A DNA stretch of 7,436 nucleotides, from positions 1-7,436 of the forward strand of contig JALSRW010000587.1 in assembly GCA_026984595.1 (NCBI GenBank). Direction: 5' to 3'. The translations under genes were made by a program, and so were the position numbers. Position 1 is the first letter of the stretch; every line of letters begins with the position of its first letter. This document shows, piece after piece, positions 1 to 6,030 of this stretch. This DNA comes from Alphaproteobacteria bacterium (GTDB lineage: Bacteria; Pseudomonadota; Alphaproteobacteria; Geminicoccales; Geminicoccaceae). Under the pieces are notes generated by a model. That model saw only the letters and a program-made list of their open reading frames with translations. It was not told the DNA's origin and did not search any database.

Positions 1-966
1 GCGCGCATCCCACAGCCGGGCGCGGAGCACCCGCTCGTTGCCGGCGATGATCGCCGCACCGCCGTCCCCGGCCTCGAGATTGGCCACCAGCAGGAACTGC
101 GGCGCCAGCCTCCCGTCGCCCCCGAGCAGGCACAGGTAGCGCTGATGCTGGCGCATCGACACCACCAGCACCTCTTCGGGCAGGCACATGGCCTCGGCAT
201 CGATCCTGCCCATCAGCACCACCGGCCATTCCACCAGACCGGAAAGCTCGGCAAAGAGCGCGTCATCGGGGCGGACGCGGCAGCCCTCGGCGGCGGCCAG
301 CCGTTCCGCCTGTTCGCGGATCTGTCGCTCCCGTTCTCCGGCATCGAGCAGCACCCGGGCACGCTGCAGTGCGGGCGCATGTGCGGCGGGCTCGGCGATC
401 TCGATGCGGTCGGGGGCCATGAAGCGGTGGCCGAAGGTGAAGCGGTCGCTTCGGATGCCGGCGAAGTCGAAGGGCACCACCTCGCCATCGAGCAGGCAGA
501 GGATGGCGTGGAGGGGGCGCACCCAGCGCTGCTCGCCTTCCCCCCAGCGCATCGATTTCGGCCAGGGAAAGCGCTCCAGCATCTCCGGCAGCCGCTCCGC
601 CAGAGCCCGTGCCGTCGGCTGGCCGGGCTCGCGGATGCGCGCGTAGAGCGCCCTGCCCTTCTTGTCCTCGCGCTCGAACAGTTCGTGTTCCAGCCCCTCG
701 AGGCTGCGCAGGAACCCCTGGCGGGCCTTCTCCGGCGCGTCGACGCGCGGTCCCCGGCGTTCGCTCACGCGATCGGGCTGCCGCACGGGCAGGCCGGAGA
801 CGGTGATGCCCAGACGGCGCGGCGTTACCCAGCTTTTCATCCCGGAGAAGGCGAGACCGGCCTCCTCGAGCAGTGCCGCCATCAGCCGTTCGAGGTCGCG
901 GCGGGCGCGGGGCTGCATGCGGGCCGGGACTTCCTCCGACAGGAGCTCGAGCAGCAGCTCAGCCAT
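1..966 (-). CDS. glyS: Glycine--tRNA ligase beta subunit, N-terminal part (runs off left edge)
   Basis: This is the beta subunit of the tetrameric (alpha2beta2) bacterial glycyl-tRNA synthetase, a cytoplasmic enzyme that charges tRNA-Gly; the beta chain contributes mainly tRNA recognition. The 322 codons present begin with the family signature MAELLLELLSEEVPARM. Further family stretches follow: KSWVTPRRL near residue 43, RWVRPLHAIL in the middle, FGHRFMAP, and SMRQHQRYL towards the end. Bacterial GlyS is usually about 690-700 residues, so a little under half is here, without the C-terminal anticodon-binding region. The ATG start is preceded by GGAG six bases upstream. It overlaps the glyQ stop by eight bases (ATGGCTGA), so the two subunits are probably translated in a coupled way. 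The reading frame is open to base 1 with no defects. Confidence 0.97.
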   Translation of the reverse strand, partial: MAELLLELLSEEVPARMQPRARRDLERLMAALLEEAGLAFSGMKSWVTPRRLGITVSGLPVRQPDRVSERRGPRVDAPEKARQGFLRSLEGLEHELFEREDKKGRALYARIREPGQPTARALAERLPEMLERFPWPKSMRWGEGEQRWVRPLHAILCLLDGEVVPFDFAGIRSDRFTFGHRFMAPDRIEIAEPAAHAPALQRARVLLDAGERERQIREQAERLAAAEGCRVRPDDALFAELSGLVEWPVVLMGRIDAEAMCLPEEVLVVSMRQHQRYLCLLGGDGRLAPQFLLVANLEAGDGGAAIIAGNERVLRARLWDAR

Positions 967-1840
967 TCCCGGCTCCGCCGCTCCGCGAGGCGATCCAGGC
1001 CTCGGCACAGGCCTTGGCCAGGGCGCGCACGCGGGCGATGTAGGCCTGGCGCTCGGTGGCGCTGATCACCCCGCGGGCGTCCAGCATGTTGAACAGATGG
1101 CTGGCCTCGAGGACCCGATCGTAGGCCGGCAGCGGCAGCCCGCATTCGAGGATGTGCGCGCATTCCCGCTCGGCATCCTCGAAATGACGAAACAGCATGT
1201 CGGTATCGGCGAGCTCGAAATTGTATTTCGAGTATTCCCGCTCGCTCTGCAGGAAGACGTCGCGATAGCGGACGCCGCGCCCGTTCCAGTCGAGGTCGAA
1301 GACGTTCTCGACACCCTGCACATACATCGCCAGGCGCTCCAGCCCGTAGGTGAGCTCGCCGGAAACCGGCCGGCAGTCGATTCCCCCCACCTGCTGGAAA
1401 TAGGTGAACTGGGTGACCTCCATTCCGTCGCACCAGACCTCCCAACCCAGCCCCCAGGCGCCGAGGGTGGGACTTTCCCAGTCGTCCTCGACGAAGCGCA
1501 GATCGTGCAGGCCGGGGTCGATACCGAGCGCATACAGGCTCTTCAGGTAGAGATCCTGGATATCGGGCGGCGAGGGTTTGAGGATCACCTGGAACTGGTA
1601 GTAATGCTGCAGCCGATTGGGATTCTCGCCGTACCGGCCGTCGGTGGGCCGGCGCGAGGGCTGGACATAGGCCGCGTTCCAGGGCTCGGGGCCGAGGGCA
1701 CGCAGGGTGGTGGCGGGATGGAAGGTGCCGGCGCCCACCTCCATGTCGTAGGGCTGCAGCAGGACGCAGCCATGTTCGGCCCAGTACTGCTGCAGGCGCA
1801 GCACCAGTTCCTGAAAGGTGCGTGGAGCCTCAATGCTCAC
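959..1840 (-). CDS. glyQ: Glycine--tRNA ligase alpha subunit
   Basis: This is the catalytic alpha subunit of class II glycyl-tRNA synthetase, which activates glycine with ATP and transfers it to tRNA-Gly together with GlyS. The 293-residue product is close to the roughly 300 residues of the E. coli protein. It carries near-invariant stretches in order: LLQPYDMEVGAGTFHP, PSRRPTDGRYGENPNRLQ, RFVEDDWESPTLGAWGLG, MEVTQFTYFQQVGG and TYGLERLAMY. I chose a GTG start at 1840, giving VSIEAPRTFQELVL, because similarity begins at RTFQ. No ATG lies near it; the next in-frame start is 54 codons upstream, at 2002, inside the neighbouring gene. The Shine-Dalgarno sequence is weak. The end overlaps glyS by eight bases. 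A probable promoter lies 60-90 bases upstream, so glyQS may be transcribed partly independently of the upstream genes. Confidence 0.97.
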   Translation of the reverse strand: MSIEAPRTFQELVLRLQQYWAEHGCVLLQPYDMEVGAGTFHPATTLRALGPEPWNAAYVQPSRRPTDGRYGENPNRLQHYYQFQVILKPSPPDIQDLYLKSLYALGIDPGLHDLRFVEDDWESPTLGAWGLGWEVWCDGMEVTQFTYFQQVGGIDCRPVSGELTYGLERLAMYVQGVENVFDLDWNGRGVRYRDVFLQSEREYSKYNFELADTDMLFRHFEDAERECAHILECGLPLPAYDRVLEASHLFNMLDARGVISATERQAYIARVRALAKACAEAWIASRSGGAGNG

Positions 1841-1900
1841 CGATCGTTGGCCCGTTTCGCTTCGCCGCGTCCGCCTGCCGGCTAATTGTGCAGTGCGAAA

Positions 1901-1929
1901 AGCGTAGACAGCATGCCGGTGACGGTCAA
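1901..1929 (-). promoter_or_regulatory. Putative sigma-70-type promoter for glyQS
   Basis: Read on the minus strand, TTGACC (1929-1924) is followed by a 17-base spacer and TACGCT (1906-1901). The -35 box matches the alphaproteobacterial TTGAC core, and the -10 box keeps the first T, the A and the final T. The -35 box contains the TGA stop of the zinc-ribbon gene. Transcription would start near 1894, giving a leader of roughly 55 bases before the glyQ GTG. I see no T-box or obvious attenuator in that leader. This is inferred from consensus and spacing only. Confidence 0.5.
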
Positions 1930-2195
1930 GTCGCGGCCGGGGGCTGCGGAGGATCGAGGCGGCACTGCTCGCGCGAGGGGCAGTTGGTGCCGGGCGGCAC
2001 ATAGGCGCCGCATTTCGGGCAGGGCACGAGATCCACCGCCTGCTCCGCGGGTCGGCTGGGCCAGCGGTGCCGGCGCCGCGCGGCGGCGGCCACCGGTTGC
2101 TTCTGTTCGCGCGCCTGCAGGAACTTGAAGAGCCGCCAGACCCCGGCGATCACCAGGATGGTGAAGAGCAGCTTGGACAGCGAGAAACCGAACAT
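1926..2195 (-). CDS. Small membrane-anchored zinc-ribbon protein of unknown function
   Basis: This 89-residue protein starts MFGFSLSKLLFTILVI. Residues 5-21 form one hydrophobic segment, probably an N-terminal membrane anchor. A basic, Ala/Arg-rich linker (about 22-50) follows, then a short four-cysteine domain: CPKC at 59-62, Cys72 and Cys78, consistent with a zinc ribbon. By the positive-inside rule the basic linker and zinc ribbon probably face the cytoplasm. I recognise the layout (MFGFS-type anchor plus CxxCGAYV) from uncharacterised alphaproteobacterial proteins encoded next to glyQ and the S49 peptidase; no function is known to me. It sits 36 bases downstream of the S49 peptidase gene and 85 bases upstream of glyQ. 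The ribosome site is weak. The coding status is well supported by the cysteine pattern and hydrophobic start. Confidence 0.85.
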   Translation of the reverse strand: MFGFSLSKLLFTILVIAGVWRLFKFLQAREQKQPVAAAARRRHRWPSRPAEQAVDLVPCPKCGAYVPPGTNCPSREQCRLDPPQPPAAT

Positions 2196-2231
2196 CCGGA
2201 TCCATCCGCTAGTGCCGGCGTGCCGTACCGC

Positions 2232-3077
2232 TCAGAGCCCGTAGCGGCTGCGCAGCAGGCGTTCCTCGATACGGTACAGGAGCGCATCCGCCAAGGCTTC
2301 GCTGGCGCCGCCCGGCGTCAGGCTGCGCCACCAGGCCTGGCGCGGCGGATTGACCAGGCGCAGGCGCAGCTTCTCGCCGTAACGCTCGCGCAACACGCTG
2401 CGCATCTCCCCCAGCCCGTCGACGAGGCCGATCGCGGCGGCGGTCTCGCCACTCCAGACCCGACCGCTGAACAGTTCCTCTTCGGCGATGCGAAGACGCG
2501 ATCCGCGCCGCTCGCGCACGAAGGCCTTGAAGCGCTCGTACACATCGCCCTGCAGCTCGTCCAGCACGGCGAGATCCTCGGGACGTTCCTCGCGGAACGG
2601 ATCGAGAAAGGCCTTGCGTTCGCCCTTGGTGTGGACGCGCCGCTCGATGCCCAGCCGCGTGATCGCCTCGGTGAAGCCGAAGCCGGCGCTGATCACGCCG
2701 ATGCTGCCGACGATCGAGCAGGGATCGGCGTGGATCTCGTCGGCCGCGCATGCCAGCCAGTATCCCCCGGAGGCCGCGATATCCTCGACGAAGGCCAGCA
2801 CCGGCAGCTCCTTTTCGGCCGCCAGGGCACGGATGCGGGCGGCGATCAACGAGGCCTGGGCCGCCGACCCGCCCGGACTGTCGATGACCAGCGCCACCGC
2901 CCTGGCACCGCGCATGGCGAACGCGCGGCGCAGCGGCCTATCGAGGCCGGCGAGGGACAGCCCGCCCCGTCCGAGCGGCAGCCGGCCCACCACCCCGGCC
3001 AGACGCACCACCGCCACCACCGGCCGCCCGAAGCGCAGACCGGGCAGCGTCCGCAGGCGATCCTCGAGCAGCGTCAT
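2232..3077 (-). CDS. S49-family serine peptidase (SohB/SppA-like)
   Basis: This is a peptidase with the ClpP/crotonase fold of family S49, which uses a Ser-Lys dyad to cleave peptides, typically signal-peptide remnants or membrane-protein fragments. The 281-residue product has DSPGGSAAQ at 66-74 (oxyanion and substrate strand) and ASGGYWLACAADEI at 102-115 with the likely nucleophile Ser103. The conserved IVGSIGVI follows at 122-129, and ERKAF places the likely general base at Lys155. It is a short single-domain form, unlike the duplicated E. coli SppA. I see no signal peptide or clear membrane helix: residues 19-30 look like a core beta strand rather than an anchor. The ATG start lies downstream of GGAGAAGG and overlaps the methyltransferase stop as ATGA, so translation is probably coupled. 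The true substrate is unknown. Confidence 0.92.
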   Translation of the reverse strand: MTLLEDRLRTLPGLRFGRPVVAVVRLAGVVGRLPLGRGGLSLAGLDRPLRRAFAMRGARAVALVIDSPGGSAAQASLIAARIRALAAEKELPVLAFVEDIAASGGYWLACAADEIHADPCSIVGSIGVISAGFGFTEAITRLGIERRVHTKGERKAFLDPFREERPEDLAVLDELQGDVYERFKAFVRERRGSRLRIAEEELFSGRVWSGETAAAIGLVDGLGEMRSVLRERYGEKLRLRLVNPPRQAWWRSLTPGGASEALADALLYRIEERLLRSRYGL

Positions 3078-3841
3078 CCGCCTTCTCCATCGGTCGGCAG
3101 GAGATCGAGCGGCGCCATTTCCCGCAGCACCTTTTCCGCTTCCGGCGTGAACCGGCCATCCGGCTGGTGCAGCACGAGCCCGCGCAACAGATGGGAGGGA
3201 CTGCGCACCGCCTTGCGGGCGAGCAGCAGCAGCCGTCCCGCCTCCCTGCTGTCGGCACGCGGCCACAGGGGAAAGATCCGGAGATCGCCGCAGGCTCGGG
3301 CGAGATGGCGGACGATCTCCGCCAGACGGTCGCAGCGGTGCACGAGCAGCAGATAGCCCCGCGGCAGGAGACGTCGCAGACAGGCCTCGATCCATGCGCC
3401 CAGGGGCAGGCTTTCGACGGTCGCGCCCCGACGCTGCGCCGCCGCCGGGGTGCCGCGCCCGGGAGCCGAATAGGGAGGATTGGTCATCACCAGATCGAAC
3501 TCCCCCCGCCGCAGCGCGGCGGGGGGATCGGCGATATCCCCCTCGATCACCCGGATCCGCTCCTCGAATCCGTTTTCGCGCACATTGCGCGCGAGCAACA
3601 GCGCCATTTCGGGGTCGCGTTCGAGGGCGACGATGCGGCAATCGGGGAGCCGCGCCGCCAGACAGAGACTGGCCGCCCCGGTACCCGCACCGACATCGAG
3701 TACCCGCCGGCAGGCCCGGGCGGGCACGGCCGCAGCCAGCAGCACCGGATCGATGGCCACCCGGTACCCCGTTCGCGGCTGCAGCAGCCGGATCCGCCCG
3801 CCCAGCAGCCGATCGGCGCTCGCTGCCTCAGTCCTCGGCAT
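3074..3841 (-). CDS. tRNA1(Val) (adenine(37)-N6)-methyltransferase-like protein
   Basis: This is a class I SAM-dependent N6-adenine methyltransferase of the TrmN6/YfiC group (COG4123), which in E. coli methylates A37 of tRNA-Val. The 255-residue protein has QPRTGYRVAIDPVLLAA at 21-37, the family hallmark before the Rossmann core. SAM-binding motif I is VLDVGAGTG at 47-55, an acidic end of strand 2 is ALERD at 72-76, and the catalytic NPPY is at 121-124. I chose the ATG at 3841 because similarity starts shortly after it; an in-frame start at 3892 would add 17 residues and lie deeper inside the DUF2007 gene. With this start it overlaps that gene by 14 bases and the downstream peptidase by 4. 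Its substrate is inferred from family and could be another RNA adenine. Confidence 0.88.
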   Translation of the reverse strand: MPRTEAASADRLLGGRIRLLQPRTGYRVAIDPVLLAAAVPARACRRVLDVGAGTGAASLCLAARLPDCRIVALERDPEMALLLARNVRENGFEERIRVIEGDIADPPAALRRGEFDLVMTNPPYSAPGRGTPAAAQRRGATVESLPLGAWIEACLRRLLPRGYLLLVHRCDRLAEIVRHLARACGDLRIFPLWPRADSREAGRLLLLARKAVRSPSHLLRGLVLHQPDGRFTPEAEKVLREMAPLDLLPTDGEGG

Positions 3842-4058
3842 CCTCGATCTCGCGACGCGCCCGATCGAGCAACCAGCGGGCGCGCGAGGCATCGGTCTCG
3901 TGCACCATCAGGCGGCGGGCGATGGCGCTGATGCTGCCCTCGAGCGCGCTGGTCTGCTCGTCGAACACCAGGGTTTCGATGCCCGCCTCCTCGAGCAGCG
4001 CCTGCGCCCAGGAGAGAATCACCGGATCGTTGGTGCGCAACAGCTCGATCACCGCCAT
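3828..4058 (-). CDS. DUF2007 domain protein
   Basis: This small soluble protein of 76 residues begins MAVIELLRTNDPVILSWAQALL and continues AGIETLVFDEQTSALEGS, a typical DUF2007 (putative signal-transducing, ferredoxin-like fold) sequence spanning the whole chain. In this family a short segment reports position or state by an unknown mechanism; no biochemical role is established that I know of. It is the first gene of the minus-strand run and is followed by an overlapping methyltransferase gene. The ATG at 4058 is preceded by a purine-rich GGGGGAAGG that can serve as ribosome site. The longer in-frame start at 4370 would run antisense through the polyprenyl synthase gene and is rejected. Confidence 0.88.
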   Translation of the reverse strand: MAVIELLRTNDPVILSWAQALLEEAGIETLVFDEQTSALEGSISAIARRLMVHETDASRARWLLDRARREIEDAED

Positions 4059-4173
4059 CCTTCCCCCGCGACGCTCACGATCGGGCCACGGGTTTGCCAG
4101 AGGACGGGCGCGCGTGCTAGCAGTTTCGGCAACAAACGGGAACCGCCCGGCCTCGCAACAGGAGTCGGCCCTT
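4059..4173. promoter_or_regulatory. Divergent intergenic region between DUF2007 operon and ispB-like gene
   Basis: These 115 bases must hold the start signals of both the minus-strand operon and the polyprenyl synthase gene. I see an eight-base palindrome TGCTAGCA at 4115-4122, with TTGCCA at 4094-4099 on one side and its near inverse CGGCAA at 4127-4132 on the other. TTGCCA is 17 bases before CTAGCA, but that is a poor -10 match. No confident promoter can be drawn. AGGAG at 4160-4164 is the ribosome site of the plus-strand gene. Confidence 0.4.
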
Positions 4174-5196
4174 GTGAACGCGATCTCCGCCACGTACATA
4201 GCGACGCCCGCCGATGTGGGCCAGAAGTTCGAACGGGCGCGCAGCCTGGTGGCGTCGGACCTCCTCGAGGTCAACCGGCTGATTCTCGAACATCTGCAGA
4301 GCCAGGTGCCGCTGATCCCGGAACTGGCCCGCCATCTGATCGCCGCCGGCGGCAAGCGGATTCGCCCCATCCTGACCCTGCTCGCGGCCCGCCTGTGCGG
4401 CTATCGCGGCAGCCGCCATATCGGCCTCGCCACCTCGGTGGAGTTCATCCACACCGCTACCCTGCTGCACGACGATGTGGTCGACGAGAGCGGCCTGCGG
4501 CGCGGCAACCCCACCGCCAATTCGGTCTGGGGCAACAAGGCGCCGGTACTGGTCGGGGATTTCTTGTTCTCGCGCGCCTTCCAGCTCATGGTCGCCGACG
4601 GCAGCCTGCGGGTGCTGGAGATCCTCTCCGAGGCCTCGGCGGTGATCGCCGAGGGAGAGGTCGCCCAGCTCATCACCAGCAACGATACGGCGATCGGGGA
4701 AGCGGACTATCTGCGCGTGATCCGGGCCAAGACGGCGACCCTGTTCAAGGCCGCCTGCCGGATCGGGGCGGTGGTCGCCGAGCGCCCGGAGGAGGAGGAG
4801 CTGGCGCTGGCCGAATACGGCGAGGCGTTGGGCATCGCCTTCCAGCTCGTCGATGATGCGCTCGATTACGGGGCCGAGCAGCGGGTACTCGGCAAGGATC
4901 TCGGCGACGATTTTCGCGAAGGCAAGATCACCTTGCCGGTCCTCATCGCCTTCGCCCGCGGCAATGCGGAAGAGCGCGCCTTCTGGCGGCGCACGCTCGA
5001 GGAGCTCGATCAGGGGCCCGGCGATCTCGAACATGCGCTGGAACTGCTGCGCCGCCGCGGGGCACTGCGCGAGACCGTCGAGCGGGCGGCGCGATACGGC
5101 GAGAACGCCCGACGGAGGCTCGAAATCTTCCCCGCCAGCCCGGCCAGGGAGGCACTGTCGGAGCTCGTCGATTTCTGCGTCGCCCGGGCCTTTTGA
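4174..5196 (+). CDS. ispB: Long-chain polyprenyl diphosphate synthase (octaprenyl/decaprenyl type)
   Basis: This trans-isoprenyl diphosphate synthase elongates farnesyl/geranylgeranyl diphosphate with isopentenyl diphosphate to make the ubiquinone side chain. The 340-residue product has the conserved GGKRIRP at 59-65, the first aspartate-rich motif DDVVD at 100-104 and GDFLFSRAF at 128-136. The second aspartate-rich motif DDALD is at 227-231, followed by KDLGDDFREGK. The residue five positions before the first motif is the small Ala95, which fits a long-chain product; the exact length (C40 or C50) cannot be read from sequence. In alphaproteobacteria it is often C50 (decaprenyl). The start is GTG, nine bases after AGGAG. 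The frame is open far upstream, but that part has no similarity and runs over the minus-strand genes. Confidence 0.94.
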   Translation: MNAISATYIATPADVGQKFERARSLVASDLLEVNRLILEHLQSQVPLIPELARHLIAAGGKRIRPILTLLAARLCGYRGSRHIGLATSVEFIHTATLLHDDVVDESGLRRGNPTANSVWGNKAPVLVGDFLFSRAFQLMVADGSLRVLEILSEASAVIAEGEVAQLITSNDTAIGEADYLRVIRAKTATLFKAACRIGAVVAERPEEEELALAEYGEALGIAFQLVDDALDYGAEQRVLGKDLGDDFREGKITLPVLIAFARGNAEERAFWRRTLEELDQGPGDLEHALELLRRRGALRETVERAARYGENARRRLEIFPASPAREALSELVDFCVARAF

Positions 5197-5210
5197 GGCG
5201 ATGGCGGGGC

Positions 5211-5239
5211 TTGCCGAGGCGAGCCCGGAACACTATAGA
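5211..5239 (+). promoter_or_regulatory. Promoter of tRNA-Pro
   Basis: TTGCCG (5211-5216), a 17-base spacer and TATAGA (5234-5239) form a good sigma-70-type promoter. Transcription would start near 5246, only about three bases before the mature tRNA at 5249, so the tRNA probably has almost no 5' leader. The -35 box starts 15 bases past the polyprenyl synthase stop codon, making the tRNA an independent unit. Confidence 0.75.
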
Positions 5240-5248
5240 AAGCCGCGC

Positions 5249-5325
5249 CGGAGTGTAGCTCAGCCTGGTAGAGCACCGCCTTCGGGAGGCGGGGGTCGGG
5301 CGTTCAAATCGCCCCACTCCGACCA
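5249..5325 (+). tRNA. tRNA-Pro (anticodon CGG)
   Basis: This folds as a complete 77-base cloverleaf. The acceptor CGGAGTG pairs with CACTCCG, D stem GCTC/GAGC encloses AGCCTGGTA, and anticodon stem CCGCC/GGCGG encloses TTCGGGA. The variable loop is GGGTC, and T stem GGGCG/CGCCC encloses TTCAAAT. Discriminator A and an encoded CCA end the gene. The anticodon CGG at 5283-5285, followed by G37, reads proline CCG codons, which are common in this GC-rich genome. All stems are perfectly paired, so the gene looks functional. Confidence 0.97.
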
Positions 5326-5329
5326 TGCG

Positions 5330-5384
5330 GCAGCACCGGGCTTCGGTGATGCGGCCGGGCATGCGGGGATACAGGGCATGCCGG
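5330..5384 (+). other. Two candidate hairpins between tRNA-Pro and the DsbA-like gene
   Basis: The first hairpin has CACCG (5334-5338) pairing with CGGTG (5344-5348) around a five-base loop, extended by GCA/TGC after one mismatch. The second has GGCATGC (5358-5364) pairing with GCATGCC (5376-5382), extended by CC/GG past a bulge. Neither is followed by a T tract, so they are not standard intrinsic terminators. They could end or process the tRNA transcript, or lie in the leader of the next gene. Confidence 0.35.
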
Positions 5385-5397
5385 ATGGAGCGCCGCC

Positions 5398-6030
5398 ATG
5401 ACCGAACTTCTCTATTTCGCCAATCCCATGTGTTCCTGGTGCTGGGGCTTCGCTCCCTCGCTCCGCTCCCTGCGCGAGCGGCATCCCGATCTGATCGTGA
5501 ACCTCGCCACCGGCACGCTCGGCGCCGAGCGCGCGAGGCCCATGAACGCCCGGGACAAGGCCCACGTGCGGGGCCACTGGGAGAAGGTGCACGAGCGTAC
5601 CGGCCAGCCCTTCGATTTCGCCTTCTTCGAACGCGAGGGCTTCGTCTACGACACCGAACCGCCGTGTCGCGCGCTGGCGCTCTTGCGCCACCACTATCCG
5701 GCGCTGGCCTGCGCCTTTCTCGATCGGTTGCAGGAACGTTTCTACCGGCACAATGAAGACATCACCGACACCGCCACCCTGCGCCGGGTCTGCGGGGAGT
5801 TCGGGATCACCGGCGAGGCCTTCGATGCCGCCTTCGCCAGCCCGGCACTGGCCCGGGAGGTGGCCCGGGAGTGGGAACAGACCGCCCGTCTGGGCGTGAG
5901 GGGCTATCCCACCCTCCTGGCCCTGTCCCGTGGCCGCGCCCATCTCCTGACCGTCGGCTGGTGCGGTGCCGAAGAGCTGGCCCGTCGTTTCGCCGCCCTC
6001 CAGAACGCCGGTGAGCCGATCGCGTCATGA
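5398..6030 (+). CDS. DsbA-family (FrnE-like) thioredoxin-fold protein
   Basis: This is a thioredoxin-fold thiol oxidoreductase of the cytoplasmic DsbA/FrnE-like group (COG3531 type); such proteins are thought to oxidise or isomerise thiols, but substrates are generally unknown. The 210-residue product has the active-site CSWC at 12-15 within PMCSWCWGFAP, and GYPTLL with the expected cis-proline Pro171. Between them is an alpha-helical insert with FVYDTEPPCRAL at 82-93. Extra cysteines occur at 90, 132 and 189. There is no signal peptide: the first beta strand starts at residue 3, so it should act in the cytoplasm. TGGAG seven bases before the ATG is a good ribosome site. Its stop overlaps the start of the FolE-like gene as ATGA, implying co-translation and perhaps a shared task. 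Confidence 0.9.
   Translation: MTELLYFANPMCSWCWGFAPSLRSLRERHPDLIVNLATGTLGAERARPMNARDKAHVRGHWEKVHERTGQPFDFAFFEREGFVYDTEPPCRALALLRHHYPALACAFLDRLQERFYRHNEDITDTATLRRVCGEFGITGEAFDAAFASPALAREVAREWEQTARLGVRGYPTLLALSRGRAHLLTVGWCGAEELARRFAALQNAGEPIAS

Noticed and set aside
145..1885. Long plus-strand open frames (306 and 407 codons) opposite glyS and glyQ
   Set aside because: They lie antisense to unmistakable glyS and glyQ, have low-complexity Arg/Ala/Gly-rich products without recognisable domains, and are expected in GC-rich DNA where stop codons are rare.
1841..1925. T-box or similar glycine-sensing leader before glyQ
   Set aside because: No T-box sequence, specifier stem or terminator with T tract is visible, and the leader is too short.
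1841..2002. 54-codon N-terminal extension of glyQ from an ATG at 2002
   Set aside because: GlyQ family similarity begins just after the GTG at 1840 and the extension overlaps the zinc-ribbon gene in another frame.
2067..3356. 429-codon plus-strand open frame opposite the zinc-ribbon, S49 peptidase and methyltransferase genes
   Set aside because: The product has no family motif and it crosses several real minus-strand genes; it is a codon-bias shadow.
3394..4173. Upstream extension of the polyprenyl synthase frame
   Set aside because: Similarity starts only after the GTG at 4174, which has AGGAG nine bases before it; the extension is Arg-rich and antisense to the methyltransferase and DUF2007 genes.
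5178..5195. Intrinsic terminator at the end of the polyprenyl synthase gene (GCCCGGGC followed by TTTT)
   Set aside because: The stem is a short self-complementary stretch within the coding end, with no loop and only four T residues.
5260..5943. 227-codon minus-strand open frame opposite tRNA-Pro and the DsbA-like gene
   Set aside because: It starts inside the DsbA-like gene and runs through the tRNA; no domain is recognisable and the plus-strand gene is clear.
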